Shown in pieces: positions 1-10,029 of a DNA stretch of 64,000 nt. The stretch's first letter is position 1; every line of letters starts with the position of its first letter. The notes beneath the pieces are model-generated. The model was given only the letters and a program-made list of their open reading frames with translations, had not been told where the DNA came from and ran no database searches. Origin of the DNA: Nipponacmea schrenckii (Eukaryota; Mollusca; Gastropoda; Lottiidae); contig CM060200.1 in assembly GCA_030562195.1 (NCBI GenBank), positions 17,918,001 through 17,982,000 on the forward strand, given 5' to 3'. A program made the position numbers and the translations under genes.

Positions 1-284
1 GCATTTAACGCATTAATTTCTATCTCACAATAATTTGTAGCCTTACAGTAGTAGTGGTTCTTACAATGATATAGAACTAGGTGAATTATTAGTTGAAATT
101 GAGATTGGGTCAAGTTGTTGTCAAGGTGAATACAGTATTCATCATGTTATTACGACATGTCAGGTAATCACGGATGTTAAACATCTAATACATGGGGACA
201 AAAGATGGCGGTCTTGGGCAATGACATGGTTTACCTCAGACCTTCAGTGTCCTTCTGAATCTATACGTTAACCAGAAAATACAG

Positions 285-485
285 ATTAAATGGGGTGATC
301 GTATTACATTTACATTCAATGTTACTAACGGTGTTCAGCAAGGAGACGTTCTTTCGCCAATTTTATTTACCATTTATATTGATGAATTGTTGAATAGATG
401 AATAAAGAGTAAAGCTAGCTATTATATTGGTCATGTAAAACAATTTTCAATACAAGCTAGCTTGAACCTTCGGCTCATACCTTGA
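285..485 (+). pseudogene. LINE reverse transcriptase fragment
   Basis: Read from 285, the plus strand encodes part of a non-LTR retrotransposon reverse transcriptase. The stretch NGVQQGDVLSPILF followed by TIYIDELL is the conserved block just before the catalytic YADD region in Jockey/CR1/I-type enzymes. An in-frame TGA at 399-401 ends it, and the same frame continues with residues like SYYIGHVKQ until a second stop near 483. The catalytic YADD box, endonuclease and 3' end are absent, so this is a dead internal fragment. Clade assignment is not possible from so short a piece. Confidence 0.75.
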
Positions 486-693
486 CTGTAATAGCCACCT
501 GTTTAGAAACATTTATTTATATTGTTTATATATGCAGTGGATTTTTTTTTAATTGTTATAACAAATACAGATAGTAAGCTATCTATAATGTTTATATATC
601 TGTCTCTGATTGACTGTATTAACTGATAATGATTTCTGCTATTGTAGTATTACACCCAAAGGCTGTTCGCGATTCAATCTTTTTTTAATTAAC

Positions 694-1006
694 TTAAAGT
701 TTTCTTTCCTTCGTGTTTTCATAATCTCTCTCTATTTTTGATTTATTCGGAGTATTGTTGAGTTCGATTGTATTTTTATTCGAGCCTTCTAAAGGTTCTT
801 TCTGAACATTAATGTACTCGTTACTTCTACCCGGAACAGGTTCTGTTTGTTCCGAATCATACTCGTGTTGTCTAACAATATGTCCATATTGACTCGAGTC
901 CTTCAGATTATCATCAAGAGAACTATACACTGCCATATTGTTGGCACCGTGGTTTGGATTCTCAGAGTTCCTGTTCTTCTGGTGATTCCTTCTTTTTAAC
1001 AAGATG
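694..1006 (-). CDS. Receptor copy 1, exon 5: cytoplasmic tail
   Basis: The acceptor is TGTTTTCCAG at 1007-1016, and the exon ends with TAA at 694-696. Its first base completes a Cys codon begun in exon 4, then the frame reads ILLKRRNHQKNR, a basic stop-transfer. The remaining tail is polar and carries four notable tyrosines: VYSSL, SQYGHIV, EYINV and RDYENT. SQYGHI fits [SIVL]xYxx[IVL] and YINV fits YxN. Copy 2 of the gene has no equivalent exon. Functional use of these motifs is inferred from consensus only. Confidence 0.75.
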
Positions 1007-4000
1007 CTGGAAAACAAGTTTAAACTTCATTGTTCAATGATAATAAGATTATACTGGATAAATATCAAAGCAAGAACGTAACGTCTATAACAAGTGATTT
1101 GATTGGCTGATATTTTCCACGACAGATTCTATTGATTTAATAGTATTTAGCTCAATTGTATTATCACGGACTGGAGGACGTACAACGAATTGAGACGTGA
1201 TTAGGCACGATGTATGATATTTCTACTCACCAAGTTAAAATAATGACAATAATAACCAATATTCCAATTATACAACCCATAATTATTGGTACTGTAATAA
1301 AATAGAGTTTATAGAATAATAACTAATATTCCAATTATACAACCCATAATTATTGGTACTGTAATAAAATAGAGTTTATAGAATAATAACTAATATTCCA
1401 ATTATACAACCTATAATTATTGGTACTGTAATAAAATAGAGTTTATAGAATAATAACTAATATTCCAATTATACAACCTATAATTATTGGTACTGTAATA
1501 AAATAGAGTTTATAGAATAATAACCAATATTCCAATTATACAACCCATAATTATTGGTACTGTAATAGAATAGAGTCTATAGAATAATAACTAATATTCC
1601 AATTATACAACCCATAATTATTGGTACTGTAATAAAATAGAGTTTATAGAATAATAACTAATATTCCAATAATACAACCCATAGTTATTAGTACTGTAAT
1701 AAAATAGAGTTTATAGAATAATAACTAATATTCCAATTATACAACCTATAATTATTGGTACTGTAATAAAATAGAGTTTATAGAATAATAACTAATATTC
1801 CAATTATACAACCCATAATTATTGGTACTGTAATAAAATACAGTTTATAGAATAATAAAAAATTCCAATTATACAACCCATAATTATTGGTACTGTAATA
1901 AAATAGAGTTTATAGAATAATAACTAATATTCCAATTATACAACCTATAATTATTGGTACTGTAATAAAATAGAGTTTATAGAATAATAACTAATATTCC
2001 AATTATACAACCTATAATTATTGGTACTGTAATAAAATAGAGTTTATAGAATAATAACTAATATTCCAATTATACAATCCATAATTATTGGTACTGTAAT
2101 AAAATAGAGTTTATAGAATAATAACTAATATTCCAATTATACAACCCATAAGTATTGGTACTGTAATAAAATAGAGTTTATAGAATAATAACTAATATTC
2201 CAATTATACAACCTTTAATTATTGGTACTGTAATAAAATAGAGTTTATAGAATAATAACCAATATTCCAATTATACAACCTATAATTATTGGTACTGTAA
2301 TAACATAGAGTTTATAGAATAATAACTAATATTCCAATTATACAACCCATAATTATTGGTACTGTAATAAAATAGAGTTTATAGAATAATAACTAATATT
2401 CCAATTATACAACCCATAATTATTGGTACTGTAATAAAATAGAGTTTATAGAATAATAACCAATACTCCAATTATACAACCTATAATTATTGGTACTGTA
2501 ATAAAATAGAGTTTATAGAATAATAACTAATATTCCAATTATACAATCTTTAATTATTGGTACTGTAATAAAATAGAGTTTATAGAATAATAACTAATAT
2601 TCCAATTATACAACCTATAATTATTGGTACTGTAATAAAATAGAGATTATAGAATAATAACCAATACTCCAATTATACAACCTATAATTATTGGTACTGT
2701 AATAAAATAGAGTTTATAGAATAATAACTAATATTCCAATTATACAACCCATAATTATTGGTACTGTAATAAAATAGAGGTTATAGTATAATAACTAATA
2801 TTCCAATTATACAACCTATAATTATTGGTACTGTAATAAAATAGAGTTTATAGAATAATAACCAATATTCCAATTATACAACTTATAATTATTGGTACTG
2901 TAATAAAATAGAGTTTATAGTATAATAACTAATATTCCAATTATACAACCTATAATTATTGGTACTGTAATAAAATAGAGTTTATAGAATAATAACCAAT
3001 ATTCCAATAATACAACCCATAATAATTGGTACTGTAATAAAATAGAGTTTATAGTATAATAACTAATATTCCAATTATACAACCCATAATTATTGGTACT
3101 GTAATAAAATAGAGTTTATAGTATAATAACTAATATTCCAATTATACAACCCATAATTATTGGTACTGTAATAAAATAGAGTTTATAGAATAATTACTAG
3201 TATTCCAATTATACAACCTGTAATTATTGGTACTGTAATAAAATAGAGTTTATAGAATAATAACTAATATTCCAATTATACAACCCATAATTATTGGTAC
3301 TGTAATAAAATAGAGGTTATAGAATAATAACTAATATTCCAATTATACAACCCATAATTATTGGTACTGTAATAAAATAGAGTTTATAGTATAATAACTA
3401 ATATTCCAATTATACAACCCATAATTATTGGTACTGTAATAAAATAGAGTTTATAGAATAATAACCAATATTCCAATTATACAACCTATAATTATTGGTA
3501 CTGTAATAACATAGAGTTTATAGAATAATAACTAATATTCCAATTATACAACCCATAATTATTGGTACTGTAATAAAATAGAGTTTATAGAATAATAACC
3601 AATATTCCAATTATACAACCTATAATTATTGGTACTGTAATAAAATAGAGGTTATAGAATAATAACTAATATTCCAATTATACAACCCATAATTATTGGT
3701 ACTGTAATAAAATAGAGTTTATAGAATAATAACTGATATTTAAAATATCACCATAGTAATAGAATATAAGGAACTAAGAGAAACATACTTAATAAGTTAA
3801 TATCATCATTATCATTTGTTTTCTTTTCATTGAACTTGGTTGTCCTCTGATCTGTTGTTGCCATGGTTGTTGAGGAGGACCTGGTGTATGTTATATATCT
3901 AGAAGAAACAGTGTCTACTGTCGTTGATATAGAAGGAGTAATAGAAACTGGTACTGAGTTAGTTGAGGAGGACCTGGTGTTTGTTATAGCTGGTATTGTA

Positions 4001-5681
4001 GTTGTTGATAGTGTAGTAGTTGATATTGTAGTAGTTAGAGTGGTTGTTGTTGTTACAGTGGTTTCATTCAGATTCTCACATGTAGCACTGATATTATGAT
4101 CTGAAAGAAACAAGTAAATAATAAATAAGAACTAATATTGAATGAGAATAATTAAAGCTATAAAACAAGATATGTGAAGACATGATAAGAGAAAACATGA
4201 AGTTATTTTTATAATTTTACACATTGTATTATTCAGGTCTCCTAATTTTATCTAAATTCTACTAGTTACTTTTCATTATTTAATCAGAAATAGACATCGA
4301 GCGATTGCAATTTCGTAATTCCGGATTTGTCAGTTCTTACAGTTGGTATCAAATACAAGCATCTTTATAATATATAGATATATTATGATGGTAACATGAA
4401 CGTTTGAAACCAGAAATGGTACTGGGTGTATAGTTATGGTGAAGGTAAAACATAAAACATGGTCTGTATTACCGGAAAATTTTACCTGGTGACGTTTTAC
4501 ACTGAATGTAATACACAGGTTTCCAGACCTGATAACTGCATTGCCTTATTTATATCGGACTCTTGTTACCTTTTTACTTCACTTTGTGTTCAAGCTAAAG
4601 CTGTAGGATGTATATATATATTTGTAATAAGACTATATTACCTGGTAACGTTGTCGTTACGCCGAAAACAGAACACAGTTCTCCAGATCCAATCAGTTTA
4701 TTTTCTATTCTAACATACAAAGTACCATTAAATTCCAAGCTAAATGTAGAATTCTTGTATGTACTTTCAATCTTATTGTTATAACCTCTCAACCAATATA
4801 ATAAACTATAGTTACAGCCAACAGGAAAGTGGGTTATGTTGATGTTGGTAGTGATGGGATCATTGTTGTTAGCATTATTTGTTAAAGTTATCTGACATTC
4901 ACACTGTCCTATATCATTATTATAACCAGAGATTAAAACTTGTCTTCCAGGAACTATACTAATACTTCTACAAATTGGACCTTAAATAAAAAATTATAAA
5001 TTGTACAATTTCACATATTTTGGAGAAATTAAACACCAACACAACACTGAAAACATTCTAAATTCAACATTTCGATTTCTGCTTGAAAGTTTTGGTCTAC
5101 ATAATAATCTTACATGCTGGTGATTGGTCACCTTGGAACTTTGTTTGAAATCATGTATTTGTGCTTCCGTATTGTATTTCCGGTCGTGGACCTGAGATGC
5201 ACAGAAATTGATTCTGATTTTTAAAATGTCCCTGGTATGAGAACGCTTCCTAGACCTTCCAGTGGCTTGCGTAAAAGTTGGGGGGAGGGTGGAAGTTACG
5301 ACACCATAAAAAAAAGTTCGAAAAGCACTGGTGTACAGCAAATGTGAAATTGGTTTATTGTTACTATACACATTTTCCATTTCAGACACCCCGCTCCCTT
5401 CTCGACCTTCACTTATAGGGGGAAACTAAGGTATTATCTGGATTTCAGGTTAGCGAGAAAGGGTCAAATCACTGAGCAATCGCGGCTTCAATATCACCAG
5501 CATTAGACTCTTGTGTTATACAGTTAACAGACGACGACAAACTCTTCATAAACTCTGAAATCAAGATTAGACCATCTTTACTAGATTCAGGACTGACATT
5601 TCGTTAAATATCTGATATATACGTACCTGATTGAACATGTTGTAATAAAATATAGAATATCAAATATAATCCTTTCCACAT
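694..5681 (-). CDS. Five-exon type I membrane receptor-like gene, copy 1 (CUB-like domain, Thr-rich stalk, tyrosine-motif tail)
   Basis: The gene model is join(5681..5627, 4980..4642, 4100..3789, 1291..1231, 1006..694), read on the minus strand. It has 1,080 coding bases, giving 359 residues and a stop. All introns have GT...AG ends and the phases (1,1,1,2) agree throughout. The product has an 18-residue signal peptide, a cysteine-bearing CUB-like ectodomain of about 113 residues, a Thr/Ser-rich stalk of about 104, a roughly 21-residue membrane segment with a following KRR stop-transfer, and a tail of about 104 residues. The tail holds SQYGHI (fits the ITIM consensus), YSSL and YINV (fits a Grb2-type SH2 site). 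I do not recognise the gene by name; its architecture suggests a cell-surface receptor. Intron 3 holds a 67-bp tandem array made from exon 4 itself. A second copy lies upstream at 6.7-9.2 kb. Transcription and splicing are inferred, not observed. Confidence 0.8.
1231..1291 (-). CDS. Receptor copy 1, exon 4: transmembrane segment
   Basis: This 61-bp exon has acceptor TTTTATTACAG and donor GTGAGT. With one base from exon 3 it reads IPIIMGCIIGILVIIVIILT, a complete membrane span with no charged residue, then two bases of a Cys codon finished in exon 5. Its first 45 bp and the preceding 22 bp of intron are the exact template of the 67-bp array that follows it on the plus strand. The exon differs from the repeat units only after GTTATTATT. 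There it continues GTCATTATTTTAACTTG to a donor, whereas the units read CTATAA, a stop. Confidence 0.8.
1231..3734 (-). repeat. 67-bp tandem array of splice acceptor plus half transmembrane exon (about 37 units)
   Basis: The period is 67 bp, measured between successive TATTGGTACT motifs at 1284, 1351 and 1418. Span divided by period gives about 37 units, including the true exon 4 at the low-coordinate end. Read on the gene's strand, each unit is a possible branch region (TCTATAAAC), a short pyrimidine-rich tract, TTATTACAG, and then TACCAATAATTATGGGTTG onwards. In the receptor's frame each unit reads IPIIMGCIIGILVIIL followed by TAA. The array fills intron 3 of receptor copy 1. Units vary at a few sites, but the acceptor core and the stop are kept in nearly all that I read. 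Each unit could act as a decoy acceptor or a tail-less terminal exon; no AATAAA signal is visible inside the array. Confidence 0.9.
3789..4100 (-). CDS. Receptor copy 1, exon 3: Thr/Ser-rich stalk
   Basis: The exon lies between acceptor TTTCTTTCAG and donor GTATGT. It begins DHNISATCENLNETT, giving an N-glycosylation site and the last ectodomain cysteine, and then runs into about 80 residues dominated by Thr, Ser and Val. That composition is typical of an O-glycosylated mucin-like stalk. It ends NDNDDINLL, acidic residues just outside the membrane. The exon is 312 bp against 240 bp in copy 2; the difference is whole codons inside the Thr-rich part, which contains internal near-repeats such as TRSSST. 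Reading the opposite strand gives an open valine-rich frame that is only a shadow. Confidence 0.75.
4642..4980 (-). CDS. Receptor copy 1, exon 2: CUB-like ectodomain
   Basis: This 339-bp exon is open across 112 full codons and flanked by a TTTATTTAAG acceptor and a GTAATA donor. Residues include GPICRS, GQCECQITLT, PVGCNYSLLYWLRGY, NGTLYVRIEN and ELCSVFG. The cysteine spacing, the aromatic Y-S-L-x-Y-W strand and the NGTLYV strand recall CUB and CUB-like domains of about 110 residues, but I cannot confirm the fold by eye. Several N-x-T/S sites suggest secretion. The copy 2 exon is two codons longer and fully open, which supports real coding sequence. Confidence 0.7.
5627..5681 (-). CDS. Receptor copy 1, exon 1: signal peptide
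   Basis: The ATG at 5681-5679 opens MWKGLYLIFYILLQHVQS, a signal peptide with a basic start, a hydrophobic core and a small residue near the cut. The exon ends with one base of a Gly codon before donor GTACGT. Exon 2 completes GGT and continues PICRS. The same exon is present with the same phase at 9179-9233 in copy 2. Confidence 0.75.
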
Positions 5682-5914
5682 TTTATATCTTTAGTTTAGG
5701 ATCCATTCGTTTCTTTTCTAACCTTCTTAATATACCTGTCTATATAAATACAAGTTTAATAATTATATAACTATATAGTTATAAGTAACGTCAACCAGTT
5801 TACGTATATATACAACCTTCATATTCAATTCAAAAGATATAATAATATAGCTAAGCGGTTGAATACTTCCCTTCGCTGGCCTATATATCTTTACTTCCTT
5901 CTTTAAACACCGTG

Positions 5915-5923
5915 TTATTTATA
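5915..5923 (-). promoter_or_regulatory. Candidate TATA box of receptor copy 1
   Basis: On the gene's strand the sequence CCTATAAATAA lies about 240 bp before the start codon. The same motif is kept at 9441-9449 before copy 2. No transcription start was observed, and the AT-rich background makes chance matches common. Confidence 0.35.
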
Positions 5924-6655
5924 GGGCGTTCTAAATCAGATAAAACTTAAATAGATTCAGATTGTCTCTGGGTATTTAATATTTTGTTTGGTCTCCATCT
6001 GCCCTATACCACAGCCTGCTTTCTTGAGTTGGGATGTTTGTCTTTTATCTGTTTCTGTTTTAGTTTGTTCTATAGAAGTGGAGGTAGGGTATAATACCTC
6101 CCCAGACCAACGCAAACTAACCAATTTTCATACCTTTGTTGCTAATTATCCGATCGCTTTGAAAATTACAGTATACAGAGAAGTCGACTATAGAAATAAA
6201 AAGACTTCATACAAATTTGTCTACCACTTCCGTTTTTTGCGTGAGAACTTCCGGTTTTTCAGAACCACGTTGGGTGACCCAACCTCCGGTGTATGCAAGA
6301 AATGAGTACAAAAGCTATACATATAAACTATCGGGCATAATTAGAACCCAATTAGAGGAAAAAATTCTAACCGGAAGTGAAACTTTATGTGTTATCACAG
6401 AACGGTGACATTTAGCAAAATTTTAAGTCCGCTAATTTTTCTCCGATTTGTACGATTTTGGTGTTTTTTGAAACCTTGTTACTTTATCTAAAATTTGTTG
6501 GGAACAGAATTCTCATTTTCAAATTTAATTTTTTTTAAGTCCGATTGATTTTTAAAAAAGAAAATACTATATCAAATGACCTTGACCTTCAATTACCTGG
6601 ATCTTTACAAGTAGATTGATCTTGACATTAGCTATCCACACATAGGCCTATAATG

Positions 6656-6847
6656 GTAACTAATATTCCAATTATACAACCCATAATTATTGGTACTGTA
6701 ATAGAATAGAGTTTATAGAATAATAACCAATATTCCAATTATACAACCCATAATTATTGGTACTGTAATAAAATAGAGTTTATAGAATAATAAACAATAT
6801 TCCAATTATACAACCTATAATTATTGGTACTGTAATAAAATAGAGTT
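6656..6847 (-). repeat. 67-bp transmembrane-exon repeats, distal part of copy 2 array
   Basis: Nearly three units of the same 67-bp repeat follow the duplication breakpoint. The array is interrupted at AAAATAGAGTT by a LINE tail and resumes at 7165 with TATAGAATAATAACC, the expected continuation of the unit. No unit here extends into a complete membrane exon with a donor site. Confidence 0.85.
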
Positions 6848-9233
6848 CCATTCCATTACATCTTCAAATGCCAAATCCTCAAGAAAGAACGTAATAAATT
6901 TGTGAAAAGTTATTATCTGAAGTGTCCCTCGGCTATCAAAATGTATAATTTATTTAACAGCCATGGTGAAGAATTAGAGAATCTATGTAAATTCATTTCT
7001 TTTATTGTACATAAATTTAAATGAACATTAGAGTTATTAAGATGTCAAATGATGTCAGTTGATACTATCTGTAAATACTATTTATACTGTCACTAATTGT
7101 AAATATTTATGTTATAGTACATTCATGTGTCTCATTGAGACTTGAATAAAGATTATTATTATTATATAGAATAATAACCAATATTCCAATTATACAACCC
7201 ATAATTATTGGTACTGTAATAAAATAGAGTTTATAGAATAATAACTAATATTCCAATTATACAACCTATAATTATTGGTACTGTAATAAAATAGAGTTTA
7301 TAGAATAATAACTAATATTCAAATTATACAACCCATAATTATTGGTACTGTAATAAAATAGAGTTTATAGAATAATAACTGATATTTAAAATATCACCAT
7401 AGTAATAGAATATAAGGAACTAAGAGAAACTTACTCAATAAGTTAATATCATCATTATCATTTGTATTCTTTTCATTGAACTTGGTTGTCCTCTGATCTG
7501 TTGTTGCCATGGTTGTTGAAGAGGACCTGGTGTTTGTTATATCTCCAGTAGAAACAGTGTCTACTGTCTGTGATACGGTTTGAGTAATACGAAGCGGTAC
7601 TGTAGTAGTTGATAGTGTAGTTGTTGTTTCAGTGTTTTTATTCAGATTCTCACATGTAGCACTGATATTATGATCTGAAAGAAACAATTAAATAATAAAT
7701 AAGATCTAATATTGAATGAGAATAATTGAAGCTATAAAACAAGATATGAGAAGACATGATATGTGAAGACATGATATTTGAAGACATTATAATTTTACAC
7801 ATTGTATTGTTCAGGTCTCCTAATTTTATCTAAATTCTACTAGTTACTTTTCATTATTTAATCAGCAATAGACATCGAGCAATTGCGATTTCGTAACTCC
7901 GGATTTGTCAGTTCTTATAATTGGCATCAAATACAAGCATCTTTATAATATATAGATATATTATGATGGAAACATGAACGTTTGAAACCAGAAATGGTAC
8001 TGGGTATATAGTTATGAAGTTAAAACATAAAACATGGTCTGTATTACCTGAAAATATTATCTAGTTACGTTTTACACTGAATGTAATAAACATGTCTCCT
8101 AACCTAATAACTGCATTGCCTTATTTATATCGGACACTTGTGACCTTTGGATATATATATTTGTAATGCGAAAATATTACCTGGTGACTTTGTCGTTACG
8201 TCGAAAATAGAACATAGGTCTCCAGACCCAATCAGTTTATTTTCTATTCGAACATACAGGGTACCATTAAATTCCAAGCTAAATGTAGAATTCTTGTGGT
8301 TACTTTCAATCTTATTGGTATAACCATCTAACCAATAGAATAAACTATAGTTACAGCCAACAGGAAAGTGGGTTATGTTGATGTTGGTAGTGAAGGGATC
8401 ATTGTTGTTGGTATTTGTTGTTTTTGTTAAAGTTATCTGACATTCACACTGTCCTATATCATTATTATAACCAGAGATTAAAACTTGTCTTCCAGGAACT
8501 ATACTACTACTTCTACAAATTGGACCTTAAATAAACAAAATATAAATTTATACAATTTTATATATTTATCCTCATACCATTACAACATTAAAAACATTAT
8601 TAATTCATCATTTCGTTTATTTCTCAAATGTTTTTATCTCCATAGTAATCTTACATGTGTTTTTACAGTCTCCATTTGATGACGTGATATTTAACCAATA
8701 ATAGTGGAACTTATTTCTTGATAACAATAATGATTTTTAGGAAACCCAAAGTAGAGCAAAAACCAGCAAGAAAATAAATGAATGGAGTTTCTGCATCTAC
8801 TGGGCTAATGAAGAAGGACAACGGTACGAAATTTTCCATGATGGTCATTTTACCGGGACAGCGGTATTATCCGATTCTGTCGAGGGACCTGTAAAACAAA
8901 TGGGACCTTAAGTTTATTGTCACTATACACATTTTCCATTTCAGACACCCCGCTCCCTTCTCGACCTTCACTTATAGGGGGAAACTAAGGTATTATCTGG
9001 ATTTCAGGTTAGCGAGAAAGGGTCAAATCACTGAGCAATCGCGGCTTCAATATCACCAGCAGTAGACTCTTGTGTTAAACAGTTAACAGACAACGACAAA
9101 CTCTTCATAAACTCTGATTAGACCATCCCTTTTTAGATTCTGTACTGATATTTCGTTAAATATCTGATATATACGTACCTGATTGAACATGTTGTAATAA
9201 AATATAGAATATCAAATATAATCCTTTCCACAT
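6656..9233 (-). CDS. Receptor-like gene, copy 2 (tail-less; exons 1-3 plus repeat-derived membrane exon)
   Basis: Exons are 9233..9179, 8525..8181 and 7674..7435, with the same splice sites and phases as copy 1. After exon 3 the only downstream acceptors in the family are the 67-bp repeat units. The nearest unit (near 7,350) has a G-to-T change that gives a stop inside the membrane segment (IPIIMGCII then stop). The next unit reads IPIIIGCIIGILVIIL then stop. No tail exon and no complete exon 4 exist before copy 1 begins. If expressed, copy 2 would give a short membrane-anchored or secreted protein without tyrosine motifs. Alternatively it may splice into copy 1 exons or be a pseudogene. Exons 1-3 are fully open, which argues against long decay. 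Confidence 0.65.
6848..7165 (+). mobile_element. 5'-truncated LINE tail inserted in the 67-bp array
   Basis: Frame 6851-7024 encodes the C-terminus of a LINE ORF2: FHYIFKC, then KERNKFVKSYYLKC, and later ELENLCKFISFIVHKFK with a TGA. The His-Cys pattern and the final helix are typical of the end of Jockey/I/CR1-type ORF2 proteins. A short 3' UTR follows and ends GAGACTTGAATAAAGATTATTATTATTAT, where (ATT)n is the usual tail of such elements. The repeat unit of the host array is cleanly split around it, so both insertion edges are well defined. Confidence 0.8.
7165..7383 (-). repeat. 67-bp transmembrane-exon repeats, proximal part of copy 2 array
   Basis: About 3.3 units lie directly downstream of copy 2 exon 3 on the gene's strand. 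They have the same acceptor core TTATTACAG as the main array. The unit nearest exon 3 carries the ATT TGA change described for copy 2. Confidence 0.85.
7435..7674 (-). CDS. Receptor copy 2, exon 3: shorter Thr/Ser-rich stalk
   Basis: It has acceptor TTTCTTTCAG and donor GTAAGT. It starts DHNISATCENLNKNTETTTT and ends NDNDDINLL as in copy 1, but is 72 bp shorter within the Thr/Ser-rich part. The phase at both ends is unchanged. Confidence 0.7.
8181..8525 (-). CDS. Receptor copy 2, exon 2: CUB-like ectodomain
   Basis: The 345-bp exon is fully open and retains all the cysteines seen in copy 1 (ICRS, QCECQ, GCNYS, LCSIF). Substitutions relative to copy 1 include LLYWLRGY to LFYWLDGY and GELCSVFG to GDLCSIFD. 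One small in-frame length change occurs in the Asn/Thr-rich loop. Confidence 0.7.
9179..9233 (-). CDS. Receptor copy 2, exon 1: signal peptide
   Basis: The encoded 18 residues are identical to those of copy 1 (MWKGLYLIFYILLQHVQS), with the same GTACGT donor. A TATAAATAA motif lies about 215 bp upstream at 9441-9449. Confidence 0.7.
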
Positions 9234-10029
9234 TTTATATCTTTAGTTTAGGATCCATTCGTTTCTTTTCTATCCTTCTTAATATACCTGTCTATATAAA
9301 TACATGTTTAATTATTATATAACTATATAGTTATAAGTAACGTCGACCAGTTTACGTTTGTATACAACCTTCATATTCAATTCAAAAGATATAATAATAT
9401 AGCTAGTCTATATATCTTTACTTCCTTGTTTAAAACCGTGTTATTTATAGGGCGTTCTAAATCAGATAAAACTTAACTAGGTTCAGATTGTCTCTGGGTA
9501 TTTAATATTTTGTTTGGTCTCCATCTGCCCTAAACCACAGCCTGCTTTCTTGAGTTGGGACGTTTTTATCTGTTTCTGTTTTAGTTTATTGTATAGAAGT
9601 GGAGGTAGGGTATAATACCTCCCCAGACCAACACAAACTACCGATTTTTCATAACTTTGTTGCTAATTATCCGATCGCTTTGAAAATTACAGAATATAGA
9701 GAAGTCGCCTATAGAAATAAAAATACATCATAAAAATGTGTCTACCACTTCCGGTTTTGCGTGACCCAACCTCCGGTGTATGTAAGACATGAGTACAATA
9801 GCTATACATAATACTATCGGGCATAATTAGAAAACAATTAGAGGAAAAAATTCTAACCGGAAGTGAAACTTTATGTGTTATAACAGAACGGTGACATTTA
9901 GCAAAATTTTAAGAAGTCCGCTAATTTTTCTCCGATTTGTACGATTTTGGTGTTTTTTGAAACCTTGTTACTTTATCTAAAATTTGTTGGGAACAGAATT
10001 TTCAATTTCAAATTTAATTGTTTTTTAAG

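Larger units (their letters stand above)
3735..6655. repeat. Tandem duplication unit, proximal copy
   Basis: From intron 3 through exons 3-1 and about 970 bp of upstream flank, this block matches 7,384-10,147 in direct orientation, with many small differences. The upstream flank is 5,682-6,655 in this copy. Its far end stops abruptly at CCTATAATGG and is followed directly by 67-bp array sequence, whereas copy 2 continues into different sequence after the same motif. The duplication breakpoint therefore fell inside a 67-bp repeat. The flank includes ACTTCCGG motifs and a TGACCTTGACCTT motif and no further coding region. Confidence 0.85.

Noticed and set aside
1231..3734. CRISPR-like or centromeric satellite reading of the 67-bp array
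   Set aside because: There are no unique spacers, the organism is an animal, and the units are contiguous copies of a known exon boundary.
3863..4099. Valine-rich plus-strand frame
   Set aside because: It is the antisense shadow of the Thr/Ser-rich stalk exon, where ACA/ACT codons read as TGT/AGT complements.
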